Under the pieces are notes generated by a model. The model was given only the letters and a program-made list of their open reading frames with translations, did not search any database and had not been told where the DNA came from. DNA of 13,336 bases from Bacillota bacterium (GTDB lineage Bacteria > Bacillota > Sulfobacillia > JAJZIM01 > JAJZBP01), in assembly GCA_021798855.1 (NCBI GenBank), contig JAJZBP010000032.1:1-13336 (forward strand). The letters are read 5' to 3'. Positions 6,519-13,336 of this stretch are shown piece after piece (positions within the stretch are counted from its first letter, which is position 1; every line of letters starts with the position of its first letter). The position numbers and the translations under genes are program-made.

Positions 6519-8189
6519 TTACCGACAACTTGCAGTTTCTTTTTGGGATGTCGGTTGCGCAACCGCCCTCAGACCCTTTGAGCCGCGGCTCTCCAACCGC
6601 GCCGCCGCCGCGGCCACGAAATCGCGGAACAGGGGATGGGGACGGTTCGGGCGGGAGGTAAACTCGGGGTGGAATTGGGTAGCCACAAACCAGGGATGAT
6701 CGGCCAATTCCACAATCTCCACCAGTTTCCCGTCGGGGGACGTTCCCACAGCCGCCAGACCGCGGTCCGCCAAAATTCCCCGGTAGATGTTGTTCACCTC
6801 GTAACGATGCCGGTGACGCTCCCGGACCATCTCCCGCCCGTAGGCCGCCGCCGCCCGGCTCCCCTGCGACAGCCTGCAGGGATATTCCCCCAAACGCATG
6901 GTTCCACCCTTGTCCTCAACCTCTTTTTGTTCCGGCATCAGGTCGATGACCGGCCACGGCGTATCGGCATCAAACTCGGTGGAATTTGCTCCCTCCATAC
7001 CGCAGACATTGCGCGCATATTCGATGACGGCGCATTGCATGCCAAGACAAAGCCCCAGGAAAGGCACCCCCATCTTCCGGGCAAAACCGATGGCCTTGAC
7101 CTTCCCTTCGGTTCCCCGGCAGCCGAAGCCGCCCGGCACCAGGATTCCGTCAGCCTCTGCCAGCGCTGAGCAATCCTCATCCTGTTCCAGTTTCTCCGCA
7201 TCCACCCATTGGATCTGGACCTTGACGTCACGGGCAATGCCGGCGTGCTGCAGGGCTTCGACCACGCTGTAATAGGCGTCGGGTAACGCCACGTATTTGC
7301 CGACGACGGCGACGGACACCCGCCCCTGCGGATGACGTCCGCGTTCCACCAGTTCCCGCCATTCTTCCAACGCGGGGGCGTGGGCCAACAGGCCCAGTTT
7401 GCGGACAACGATCTCTCCCAACCCCTCCTGCTCCAGGAGCAGGGGCACCTCATAGATGCTCCGAGCATCGACGGCGTTGATGACCGCCCCGGGTTCGATG
7501 TCACACATGAGCGCGATCTTGTCCTTCAGTTCCCTGGTCAAAGGCCGTTCGGAACGACAGATGATGATGTCCGGCTGGATGCCGATGGAACGAAGCTCCT
7601 TGACGCTGTGTTGCGTTGGCTTGGTTTTCAATTCCTGGGCCGCGGAGAGATGGGGCACCAGCGTCACATGGATGTAGAGGACTTCCTCCCGCCCGACGTC
7701 GGTTTTAAACTGCCGGATGGCTTCCATAAAGGGCAGACTCTCGATGTCCCCCACGGTGCCGCCGATCTCAACCAACACCACATCGGCCCCGGAACCCTTC
7801 GCCGAACGACGGATCCATTCCTTGATTTCATTGGTGACGTGAGGGATTACCTGGACCGTCCCTCCCAGAAAATCACCCCGGCGCTCTTTCTGAATGACCG
7901 ACCAATAGATGGCTCCGGCCGTGAAGTTTGCGCCCCTCCCAATGGAGACGTCCATAAAGCGTTCGTAATGGCCCAGATCCAAATCCGTTTCCGCTCCGTC
8001 GGCGGTGACAAAAACCTCCCCGTGCTGTAATGGACTCATGGTGCCCGGATCCACGTTTATGTAGGGATCTAATTTTTGGGCGGCCGCCTTAACCCCCCGG
8101 CTCTTCAACAAACGCCCCAGTGAGGCGGCGGTTATGCCTTTGCCCAGAGACGAAACAACCCCACCGGTGACAAAGATGAACTTGGGCAC
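6519..8189 (-). CDS. pyrG: CTP synthase
   Basis: Makes CTP from UTP, ATP and glutamine, the last step of de novo pyrimidine nucleotide synthesis. The 556 residues contain the N-terminal synthetase domain with FVTGGVVSSLGKG (6-18), QKLDPYINVDPGTMSP (38-53) and VEIGGTVGDIES (140-151), then a class I glutamine amidotransferase domain. That domain has the nucleophile Cys381 in GLCLGMQ and His507/Glu509 in QFHPEF. The start is GTG at 8189 (MPKFIFVTGG) with AGGAGG about 7 nt upstream. It ends with a short basic tail at 6519. Unlike Bacillus pyrG, the leader shows no run of G at the predicted transcript start and no leader terminator, so reiterative-transcription attenuation is not evident. Confidence 0.98.
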   Translation of the reverse strand: MPKFIFVTGGVVSSLGKGITAASLGRLLKSRGVKAAAQKLDPYINVDPGTMSPLQHGEVFVTADGAETDLDLGHYERFMDVSIGRGANFTAGAIYWSVIQKERRGDFLGGTVQVIPHVTNEIKEWIRRSAKGSGADVVLVEIGGTVGDIESLPFMEAIRQFKTDVGREEVLYIHVTLVPHLSAAQELKTKPTQHSVKELRSIGIQPDIIICRSERPLTRELKDKIALMCDIEPGAVINAVDARSIYEVPLLLEQEGLGEIVVRKLGLLAHAPALEEWRELVERGRHPQGRVSVAVVGKYVALPDAYYSVVEALQHAGIARDVKVQIQWVDAEKLEQDEDCSALAEADGILVPGGFGCRGTEGKVKAIGFARKMGVPFLGLCLGMQCAVIEYARNVCGMEGANSTEFDADTPWPVIDLMPEQKEVEDKGGTMRLGEYPCRLSQGSRAAAAYGREMVRERHRHRYEVNNIYRGILADRGLAAVGTSPDGKLVEIVELADHPWFVATQFHPEFTSRPNRPHPLFRDFVAAAAARLESRGSKGLRAVAQPTSQKETASCR

Positions 8190-8296
8190 GACAGTCCTCC
8201 TACCCGAGAAATCCCCACAAAAAATTTTAGACGTACCGTTTTGGTCTTTCTCCGTCCGCGGCAGCCCGATCCGAATATTTTTCTCTTCTGCTTCGA

Positions 8297-8326
8297 ATTT
8301 TAGCCTTCCGCGGAAGGGCTTGTCAA
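8297..8326 (-). promoter_or_regulatory. pyrG promoter with a palindrome in the spacer
   Basis: On the minus strand a perfect -35 TTGACA (8326-8321) and a -10 TAAAAT (8302-8297) are separated by 18 bp. Transcription would start near 8290, giving a leader of about 100 nt. The spacer holds a perfect 14-bp palindrome CCTTCCGCGGAAGG (8304-8317), well placed for a repressor, though GC-rich palindromes can arise by chance. Confidence 0.7.
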
Positions 8327-8369
8327 CCTTCGTTGGGACGATGGGCCAAGGGCGCGGCGCGACGTGCCG

Positions 8370-8398
8370 TTGCTCCTGTCCCGGCGCAGGTGTATTAT
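8370..8398 (+). promoter_or_regulatory. Candidate promoter of the two-component operon
   Basis: TTGCTC (8370-8375) and TATTAT (8393-8398) are spaced 17 bp apart. They point rightward at the response regulator gene, whose start is ~50 bp downstream. The element is back-to-back with the pyrG promoter; the two -35 boxes are about 45 bp apart. Confidence 0.55.
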
Positions 8399-8448
8399 AT
8401 TTTCTCGGAACATTTCAACACCCACCCTTGCCGCAGGAGGGATGCGCC

Positions 8449-9165
8449 ATGCCCGCTAAAATCCTGATGGCCGACGACGATGCCAAGATCGGCGAACTTG
8501 TCCGCCTGTACCTGATCCGAGAGGGATACCAGGTTGAGTTGGCCGGAGACGGTCCGGCGGCTCTGCGGGCCGTGGAAGCCACGGCGCCGGACCTCCTGGT
8601 TTTGGACATCATGCTTCCCGGCTTGGACGGTTTCGGCGTCCTGCGGGAAGTGCGCCGGAGTTTTGGTTTCCCCATCCTCATGCTCACGGCCAAAGGTGAA
8701 ACCAACGACAAGGTGCTCGGTTTCGATTTGGGCGCCGACGATTATTTGGTCAAACCCTTTGACCCCAACGAACTGGTGGCCAGGATCAAAGCCCTCCTGC
8801 GCCGGGCCGGCGGAACTCCCGGCAACCGGGAGGTCTTTTACCCTGGCCTGCGGGTGAGTTTGGAGGAATATCTGGTGGAGGTCGACGGACAAAGCATTCC
8901 CTTCACGCCCAAGGAAGCCGAACTCCTATACCACCTGGCCACCCACCCCAACCGGGTGCTCACCCGCCAGCAGCTCCTCGAAGCCGTTTGGGAATACGAT
9001 TACCTCGGCGATTCCCGCACCGTGGATGCCCACATTAAACGGGTCCGTCAGAAGTTGGGCGAAGCCGCCCGGCCCTGGGAACTGAAGACGGTCTGGGGCG
9101 TCGGTTACAAATTTGAGGTTTGCCGTTCACCTTCCCCGGCGGCGAAACCAACGCCGATCCCGTGA
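8449..9165 (+). CDS. OmpR/PhoB-family response regulator
   Basis: A cytoplasmic DNA-binding regulator of 238 residues, the partner of the kinase that overlaps it. The receiver domain (~4-118) has acidic residues Asp9-Asp11, phosphoacceptor Asp53 in LVLDIMLPG, Thr80 in LTAKG, and Tyr99 and Lys102 in DDYLVKPF. The C-terminal winged helix (~130-228) has FTPKEAELLYHLA, SRTVDAHIKRVRQKL and TVWGVGYKF. ATG at 8449 is chosen because AGGAGG (8435-8440) sits 8 nt before it and the receiver fold starts at once. The open frame extends upstream, but that stretch covers the promoter region. It resembles PhoB/ResD/WalR regulators, but the regulon cannot be inferred. Confidence 0.95.
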   Translation: MPAKILMADDDAKIGELVRLYLIREGYQVELAGDGPAALRAVEATAPDLLVLDIMLPGLDGFGVLREVRRSFGFPILMLTAKGETNDKVLGFDLGADDYLVKPFDPNELVARIKALLRRAGGTPGNREVFYPGLRVSLEEYLVEVDGQSIPFTPKEAELLYHLATHPNRVLTRQQLLEAVWEYDYLGDSRTVDAHIKRVRQKLGEAARPWELKTVWGVGYKFEVCRSPSPAAKPTPIP

Positions 9166-10580
9166 GAACCATATTCGGACGGTTGATGGCCGCTTTTCTC
9201 GCCGTCCTGACCGTCGGGTTCCTGGTCTTGGGCCTCTTGATATCCCATTATTTGGGCAGTTTCTTCATGCGCTCCAAGGTCCAGGTTCTCCTGGACGCCG
9301 GAACCATGGCCCTGCGGTTGGGGGAAAATCCGCTCTTCGGCGGTCCGGGAAGCGGGCCGTTTTCCCTTGGGCTGGTTGGGTTGTCGCGGGGTTGCCACTG
9401 CCGCATCTGGGTGGTGGATCCTCACGGCACGGTTCTGGCCACGGCCAACCCTCATCAGTCCCTGCCCGCACTACCCGGCCGGAATCTGAACGGTATCTTT
9501 GCCGGCAACCTGCTGATCGCCAAATCCCCCGCCGGTTTCAACCGCCAGTTGGTGCTGGTGGGCCTGCCCTGGTACCGGTACGGGATGGTCCGTTACGCGG
9601 TCATCCTGCGCGCGGAGAATCCTACCCACGACCTCCTGGCCAGCGGAACCTACCGGGAACTTTGGCTGGCCTACGGCCTCGCCGCCGCCCTGGCCACTCT
9701 CCTCGCCTACCTGGTTGCCCGCTGGCTTTCCGCCCCGCTGCACGAAATGAACCTGGCCGCCACCGACATTGCGCGCGGCAACTTCAAACGCCGGGTTCGG
9801 GTCCATGGTGCGGACGAAGTGGGTCAGTTGGCTGCTTCCTTCAACAACATGGCCCAACGTCTGGACCGGATTGAAGAAACCAGGCGGGAGTTCCTGAGCA
9901 ACGTTTCCCACGAACTGCGCTCCCCCCTGACCTCCATCCAGGGTTTCCTGCAGGCCGTTATGGAGGGGGCCGTGCCTGCGGGTGAGGAAGCCCGTTATCT
10001 TTCCCTGGCCTTCGACGAAGGTCTGCGGCTGACCCGTCTGGTGCGGGATCTGCTGGATCTTTCCAGTATCGAGAGCGGCAATTTTCAGCTTTCCCTGGCC
10101 GAAGTCGCCCCCAAGGAGGTCATCCTCCGCACCATCGCCGCCCTGGAACCCCAGTTTATGGCCAAAAAATTGGAACCCGTCCTGAACCTCCCGGAGCGGG
10201 AACTCCGCGTGCAGGCCGACGCTGACCGATTGGAGCAGATCCTTTTCAACCTTCTGAGCAACGCCATCCGTTTCTCCCCGGTGGGGGGCAGAGTGGAAGT
10301 TGCCTGCCGATCCGCCGGCACAGGTCTCCAGGTGGAGGTGACCGACCACGGTCCGGGAATCTCCCCCACCGACTTGCCCCACATCTTTGACCGCTTCTAC
10401 AAAGCCGATCCGGCCCGAACCACCGCCGCGGGAGGAACCGGCCTCGGCCTGGCCATCACCCGGGAATTGGTCAAGGCCCACGGCGGCGGCGTTCGGGCGG
10501 AAAACCTGCCGCCGCCGGGTCGAGGGGCAAGGTTCATTTTCACCATCCCCTTCGATCCCAAACGGGCCGGCGGCAACTGA
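9162..10580 (+). CDS. Membrane-bound sensor histidine kinase (HAMP, HisKA, HATPase)
   Basis: The sensor partner of the upstream regulator. GTG at 9162 overlaps the regulator stop as GTGA, a translational-coupling arrangement, giving 472 residues. An in-frame TTG at 9120 lies inside the regulator gene without a ribosome site. The order is: TM1 (~8-33); an extracytoplasmic domain (~34-162) with a Cys-His-Cys (78-80) just before a Cache/PAS-like strand IWVVDPHGTVLA; TM2 (~165-186); HAMP; then FLSNVSHELRSPLTS with phosphoacceptor His250. The ATPase boxes follow: N (NLLSNAIRFSP), G1 (DHGPGIS), F (IFDRFYKAD) and G2 (GGTGLGLAI). There is no PAS domain between HAMP and HisKA. The signal is unknown. 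Confidence 0.95.
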   Translation: MRTIFGRLMAAFLAVLTVGFLVLGLLISHYLGSFFMRSKVQVLLDAGTMALRLGENPLFGGPGSGPFSLGLVGLSRGCHCRIWVVDPHGTVLATANPHQSLPALPGRNLNGIFAGNLLIAKSPAGFNRQLVLVGLPWYRYGMVRYAVILRAENPTHDLLASGTYRELWLAYGLAAALATLLAYLVARWLSAPLHEMNLAATDIARGNFKRRVRVHGADEVGQLAASFNNMAQRLDRIEETRREFLSNVSHELRSPLTSIQGFLQAVMEGAVPAGEEARYLSLAFDEGLRLTRLVRDLLDLSSIESGNFQLSLAEVAPKEVILRTIAALEPQFMAKKLEPVLNLPERELRVQADADRLEQILFNLLSNAIRFSPVGGRVEVACRSAGTGLQVEVTDHGPGISPTDLPHIFDRFYKADPARTTAAGGTGLGLAITRELVKAHGGGVRAENLPPPGRGARFIFTIPFDPKRAGGN

Positions 10581-10683
10581 GGAACCGTTCGGCAAACCGT
10601 TGGGAGAGGACGCGCTCGCGGTTGACGCCGGAGGCTTTTTGGCCCGCCGGCGACGGGCGCATGTACGGAGGCGAAACCTACCG

Positions 10684-11598
10684 TCAAAGGTTGTAGATGG
10701 CGGCCGTTTGAATCTGCCCATCCAAGAAGTGGAGAAACTCCCGGGCCGCCGCGCTCAGATCGGAAGAAGGTTGGCGGTGAATCAAATGCAACTGCCGTTT
10801 TAGGGGAGGGTCCAGGCTCAGGGTTTTCAGTCTGCCCAAGGCCACGTCCTGCACCAGGGCCAAACGGGAGATGATGGCTATGCCCAAGCCCGCCGCCACC
10901 GACCCCTTGATGGCCTCGGTGCTTCCCAACTCCAGGTGAACCCGCCATTCCGGCAGGGGATGGCCCTGCTGAACCAGATAACGCTCCGTGATCTCCCTGG
11001 TTCCCGACCCGACCTCCCGCAGGATCAGGCGCTCTTCCCGAATATCCTTGATGGTGACGCAGGTTCGCTCTTCCAGCGGGTGCAAACGGGGAACGGCCAC
11101 CACCAGTTCGTCCGTCAGAAATTCGCGGCAGACCAAGGCCGGATGATGTTCCACTCGGCCCTCAACGAAGGCCAATTCCAGGTTGCCCTGCGCGAAATGG
11201 TCCAGCAGGCTGTGGGTGTTGGCCATGCTCATGGTCAGGGCTATTCCCGGATAGCGGGCTTTGAACTGGCCGAGGAGCGGTGGAAAAAGATATTCGGCGA
11301 TGGTCAGGCTGGCGCCGACGGCCAGTTTGCCGTTTTTCAGTTCCTGCCTCGACTGGAGTTGGGTTCTGGTTCGTTCGAGGATTTCGAGGATTCGGTCGGC
11401 GCTTTCCAGGAGGATTTCTCCCTCCGGCGTGAGGGTGACGCCACGCGAGTGGCGATGGACCAAGATCGCCCCATAGTAATCCTCCAAGACCTTCAGGTGT
11501 TGGCTGACCGTTGGTTGGGTCAGGTACAGCCTTTTGGCAGCCTCCGTCAGGCTTCGGGTGTGTCCGATGGCTTGAAAAACTCGCCAGTGGTTGTCCAT
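10684..11598 (-). CDS. LysR-family transcriptional regulator, likely of sulfur assimilation genes (CysL-like)
   Basis: A 304-residue regulator with an N-terminal winged helix-turn-helix (SLTEAAKRLYLTQPTVSQHL, 16-35) and a LysR substrate-binding domain (~90-300). It is transcribed away from sat across a ~290-bp gap, the classic layout for a LysR regulator controlling its divergent neighbour. Sulfur control is inferred from that and from resemblance to CysL-type proteins. ATG at 11598 is the conventional start but lies 22 nt from the only good ribosome site, AGGAGG (minus strand, 11626-11621). A CTG at 11613 sits 7 nt from that site and would add LENHW before MDNHW. Its 3' end faces the kinase gene. 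The 103-bp convergent gap has only a weak 5-bp stem (10642-10658) and no clear terminator. Confidence 0.92.
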   Translation of the reverse strand: MDNHWRVFQAIGHTRSLTEAAKRLYLTQPTVSQHLKVLEDYYGAILVHRHSRGVTLTPEGEILLESADRILEILERTRTQLQSRQELKNGKLAVGASLTIAEYLFPPLLGQFKARYPGIALTMSMANTHSLLDHFAQGNLELAFVEGRVEHHPALVCREFLTDELVVAVPRLHPLEERTCVTIKDIREERLILREVGSGTREITERYLVQQGHPLPEWRVHLELGSTEAIKGSVAAGLGIAIISRLALVQDVALGRLKTLSLDPPLKRQLHLIHRQPSSDLSAAAREFLHFLDGQIQTAAIYNL

Positions 11599-11620
11599 CC
11601 AGTGGTTTTCCAGCGGGGCA

Positions 11621-11626
11621 CCTCCT
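11621..11626 (-). promoter_or_regulatory. lysR Shine-Dalgarno, spaced for a CTG start
   Basis: Minus-strand AGGAGG is 7 nt before an in-frame CTG (11613-11611) but 22 nt before the first ATG (11598-11596). Spacing favours the CTG or a displaced ribosome, but protein homology alone cannot settle it because both products begin with a plausible LysR N-terminus. Confidence 0.5.
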
Positions 11627-11704
11627 ATTGAAAATCCTTATGGCAGGTAGATGATAAAAACTATTAGCTGAAAGACCGGGCGCATGTTAGTATGTGAACA
11701 CGCA

Positions 11705-11718
11705 GTATGTGCACATAC
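11705..11718. promoter_or_regulatory. Perfect 14-bp palindrome, candidate operator between lysR and sat
   Basis: GTATGTGCACATAC is an exact palindrome. A further half-site GTATGTG lies at 11690-11696, 15 bp away in the same orientation. The palindrome covers the predicted lysR transcription start, so binding there could shut off lysR while leaving sat ~174 bp further right. It is a GTAT-N6-ATAC arrangement, not the textbook LysR T-N11-A box, so the binder could be this LysR protein or another factor. Confidence 0.6.
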
Positions 11719-11722
11719 AAGC

Positions 11723-11752
11723 ATTATAGCATCGGTTACTGCCACTTGGACA
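11723..11752 (-). promoter_or_regulatory. Candidate lysR promoter with extended -10
   Basis: On the minus strand a perfect TATAAT (11728-11723) is preceded by TGC, forming an extended -10. The best -35 is TGTCCA (11752-11747) at 18 bp, which is weak (3 of 6 consensus). Start would fall at about 11716, inside the palindrome. Confidence 0.55.
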
Positions 11753-11817
11753 GGTCATTTTGGTTATTTTTCCGTCAACAGGAACTCAGGGGGCCGTTGG
11801 TAAAGTTGCCTCTTTAA

Positions 11818-11835
11818 GAAAAGGGGTATCTTTTC
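11818..11835 (+). repeat. Short hairpin upstream of sat
   Basis: GAAAAG (11818-11823) and CTTTTC (11830-11835) form a 6-bp stem with a 6-nt loop, ~57 bp before the sat start. It may be a leader hairpin. I could not find a convincing sat promoter: TTGCCT/TATCTT (15 bp) and TTGTTG/TAACAT (16 bp) are both weak, which would fit a gene that needs an activator. Confidence 0.35.
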
Positions 11836-11891
11836 CCGGGGTTTGTTGTGCGTTATCCTGTCCTTAACATTTTTGGAAAGAGGGTGTCTCC

Positions 11892-13130
11892 TTGGTTGAC
11901 AACCGCCTTTCGCCGCACGGCGGCAAACTGGTGGAAAGGGTGCTCGACCCCAAAGAGGCTCCCGGCCGGATCGCGGGATTAAAGACCGTGCCGGTCAAGG
12001 GGCAGACCGTTCGGGAGTGCGTCAGTCTGGCTTACGGTTTCTTCTCTCCGTTGGAAGGCTTCATGGGGCGAGCGGATGTGGACGCGGTGGTCAACAAGAT
12101 GCAGCTCGCCAGTGGTTACGTCTGGAGCGTCCCCCTCGTCTTCGACATGCCGAAACAACAGATCGACGAACTCGAGATCAGGACCGGAGATTCCATCCTG
12201 CTCACTTTTCGGGAGAAGCCGTTGGTCATTCTGGAAATCGAAGAAATCTTCACCTATGACAAGGAGCTGATGGCCGGGAAAATATTTGGAACCACCGAAA
12301 CCAAACACCCCGGCGTGCGGCGGACCTACGGTTATGCGGACCACTTCTTGGGCGGACGGGTGACGCTGGTAAGCGAACCGATCATCCGGGAACCCTTCAA
12401 ACGTTTCTGGAAACCCCCGGCGGTCCTCCGCAAGGAACTCGCCGCAAAAGGCTGGGAACGGGCGGTGGCCCACCAAACGCGGAACGTGCCCCATACCGGA
12501 CACGAGTGGCTGATGAAGGGCGCTTGGTTCGCCTCCCAGGCCACCGGCGTCTTGGTTAATCCCGTGGTCGGCGAAAAACGCGCCGGCGACTACATCGACG
12601 AAGCCATCATCCTGGGTCAGGACGTCTTGCGGGAGGCGGGGTATTTTCGGGAGGACGTCCACGCGGTATCGTTGCTTTTTTGGGATATGCGCTACGCCGG
12701 ACCCCGCGAAGCGGTCTTTCACGCCATCGTCAGAAAGAACCTTGGCTGCACCCACCACATGTTCGGACGCGACCACGCCGGAGTTGGCGACTATTACGGG
12801 ACCTACGACGCCCACAAGATCTTCGACACCATTCCCGACGTGGGGATCTACCCGGTGTTGACCAAGGAATGGTACTACTGCCCCGTTTGCGCGGGGATCA
12901 CTTACGAAGGACTGTGCGGACATCAAAAGAGCAAACAGAAATTCAGCGGTTCGGTGATCCGCAGCATCATTCAGGATGGAGTTAAACCTCCCCGGCTCAT
13001 CTTCCGGCCGGAGGTTTTCGACGTGGTTATGTCCGCCGCCGAGGAATACGGTTTCGGTTCGCCCTTCGTCACCGAACGTTACTTGGCCGAAGCCCAACCG
13101 GTGCTGACCATGCCGGACGTCAAGAAGTAA
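11892..13130 (+). CDS. sat: Sulfate adenylyltransferase (ATP sulfurylase)
   Basis: Converts sulfate and ATP to adenosine 5'-phosphosulfate and pyrophosphate, or runs in reverse during sulfur oxidation. The 412-residue product has FFSPLEGFM (50-58), the nucleotide-binding QTRN (195-198) and HTGH (201-204), and GRDHAGVGDYY (292-302). A Cys/His cluster (Cys330, Cys333, Cys342, His344) matches the zinc-binding segment of monomeric bacterial and archaeal ATP sulfurylases. It has no APS kinase domain. The start is TTG at 11892, with GAGGG ~7 nt upstream. The type points to dissimilatory sulfur metabolism or to assimilation by the same enzyme class; aprAB are not seen here. The next gene starts 13 bp downstream, so they probably share a transcript. 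Confidence 0.96.
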   Translation: MVDNRLSPHGGKLVERVLDPKEAPGRIAGLKTVPVKGQTVRECVSLAYGFFSPLEGFMGRADVDAVVNKMQLASGYVWSVPLVFDMPKQQIDELEIRTGDSILLTFREKPLVILEIEEIFTYDKELMAGKIFGTTETKHPGVRRTYGYADHFLGGRVTLVSEPIIREPFKRFWKPPAVLRKELAAKGWERAVAHQTRNVPHTGHEWLMKGAWFASQATGVLVNPVVGEKRAGDYIDEAIILGQDVLREAGYFREDVHAVSLLFWDMRYAGPREAVFHAIVRKNLGCTHHMFGRDHAGVGDYYGTYDAHKIFDTIPDVGIYPVLTKEWYYCPVCAGITYEGLCGHQKSKQKFSGSVIRSIIQDGVKPPRLIFRPEVFDVVMSAAEEYGFGSPFVTERYLAEAQPVLTMPDVKK

Positions 13131-13143
13131 AGGGGGGATTAAC

Positions 13144-13336
13144 GTGGCCGAAGTTTACAACATCAACCTGTGGGTCAACGAGGAACGCTGGGCGAAGATC
13201 AAGGACACTCAGGTGGCCCAGCGCGCTCGGGATGTGCTGGCCGGTCTCATGGCCGTGGAGGTGCCCGCCAACGAAGAACAGAAAGATAAACTCCTGAAGC
13301 GGTATCCCAACGCCAAATGCGACACCTCCACCACCA
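13144..13336 (+). CDS. Unrecognised protein co-transcribed with sat (truncated by window edge)
   Basis: GTG at 13144 follows the sat stop by 13 bp, with an AAGGGGGG ribosome site ~6 nt upstream. The frame stays open for 64 codons to the window end. The visible part begins AEVYNINLWVNEERWAKIKD and is soluble, charged and mostly helical, with one Cys near residue 59 and no signal peptide or membrane segment. It does not look like the start of AprA, AprB, APS kinase or a sulfate permease. I do not recognise the family. The close spacing suggests a role tied to sulfate activation, but that is inference from position only. Confidence 0.75.
   Translation, partial: MAEVYNINLWVNEERWAKIKDTQVAQRARDVLAGLMAVEVPANEEQKDKLLKRYPNAKCDTSTT

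Noticed and set aside
8190..8296. Bacillus-type pyrG attenuation leader
   Set aside because: The predicted transcript start lacks the required G-run and no stem with a T-tract is visible in the ~100-nt leader.
8134..8448. N-terminal extension of the response regulator frame
   Set aside because: It covers the pyrG start and both promoters. The receiver domain and strong ribosome site place the start at 8449.
9120..9161. Upstream TTG start for the histidine kinase
   Set aside because: It has no ribosome site at proper spacing, lies inside the regulator gene, and GTG at 9162 forms a GTGA coupled overlap directly before TM1.
10642..10658. Terminator between the kinase and lysR (GCCCG/CGGGC)
   Set aside because: The stem is only 5 bp and no T-run follows it on either strand in the right position.
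11690..11718. Rex or CRP/FNR binding site in the sat upstream region
   Set aside because: The TGTG/CACA content is suggestive, but neither the TTGTGAA-type nor the TGTGA-N6-TCACA consensus is met.
11979..13097. A 372-codon minus-strand open frame under sat
   Set aside because: It is the antisense shadow of a well-supported ATP sulfurylase and shows no domain of its own.

Overview
This is a GC-rich bacterial window with strong Shine-Dalgarno sites, several GTG and TTG starts, and a sulfate adenylyltransferase with Cys/His zinc ligands, of the type I associate with dissimilatory sulfur metabolism. That suggests an anaerobic or thermophilic sulfur-metabolising Firmicute. The assignment is inference from gene content and style, not from a marker gene.

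Layout. Positions 1-8189 are all minus strand. Read in the direction of transcription they are pyrG (CTP synthase), a pycB/oadA-type carboxyltransferase subunit, panB, panE, uppP, and a membrane protein that runs off the left edge. Positions 8449-10580 hold a plus-strand two-component system: an OmpR-family regulator and a membrane histidine kinase with a GTGA stop/start overlap. Positions 10684-11598 hold a minus-strand LysR-family regulator. It is divergent from a plus-strand sat gene (11892-13130), which is followed by a truncated gene of unknown function at the right edge. I found no rRNA, tRNA, CRISPR array, insertion sequence or phage gene.

The standout is the left-edge gene (minus strand, 1-1819, open at the window edge). 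Its first ~440 residues are a 12-helix transporter of the phosphate:proton symporter (PHS) branch of the major facilitator superfamily, with the phosphate-binding residues in place. The reading frame then continues without a stop into ~165 residues of charged, heptad-rich helix. These end in a segment that closely resembles the first helix of a methyl-accepting chemotaxis protein (MCP) signalling domain, just before its conserved QTNLLALNAAIEAAR tip. The protein therefore looks like a phosphate transporter fused to a chemoreceptor output domain. The tip and the returning helix lie outside the window.

The other genes are mostly housekeeping: CTP synthesis (pyrG), C4/C3 carboxyl transfer (pycB), pantothenate/CoA precursor synthesis (panB, panE) and undecaprenyl-phosphate recycling (uppP). 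uppP carries Leu where the conserved active-site His is expected. Non-coding regions hold a candidate terminator after uppP, a perfect 10-bp stem beside the pycB ribosome-binding site, a near-consensus pyrG promoter with a 14-bp palindrome in its spacer, and a perfect 14-bp palindrome at the predicted lysR transcription start in the lysR-sat gap.
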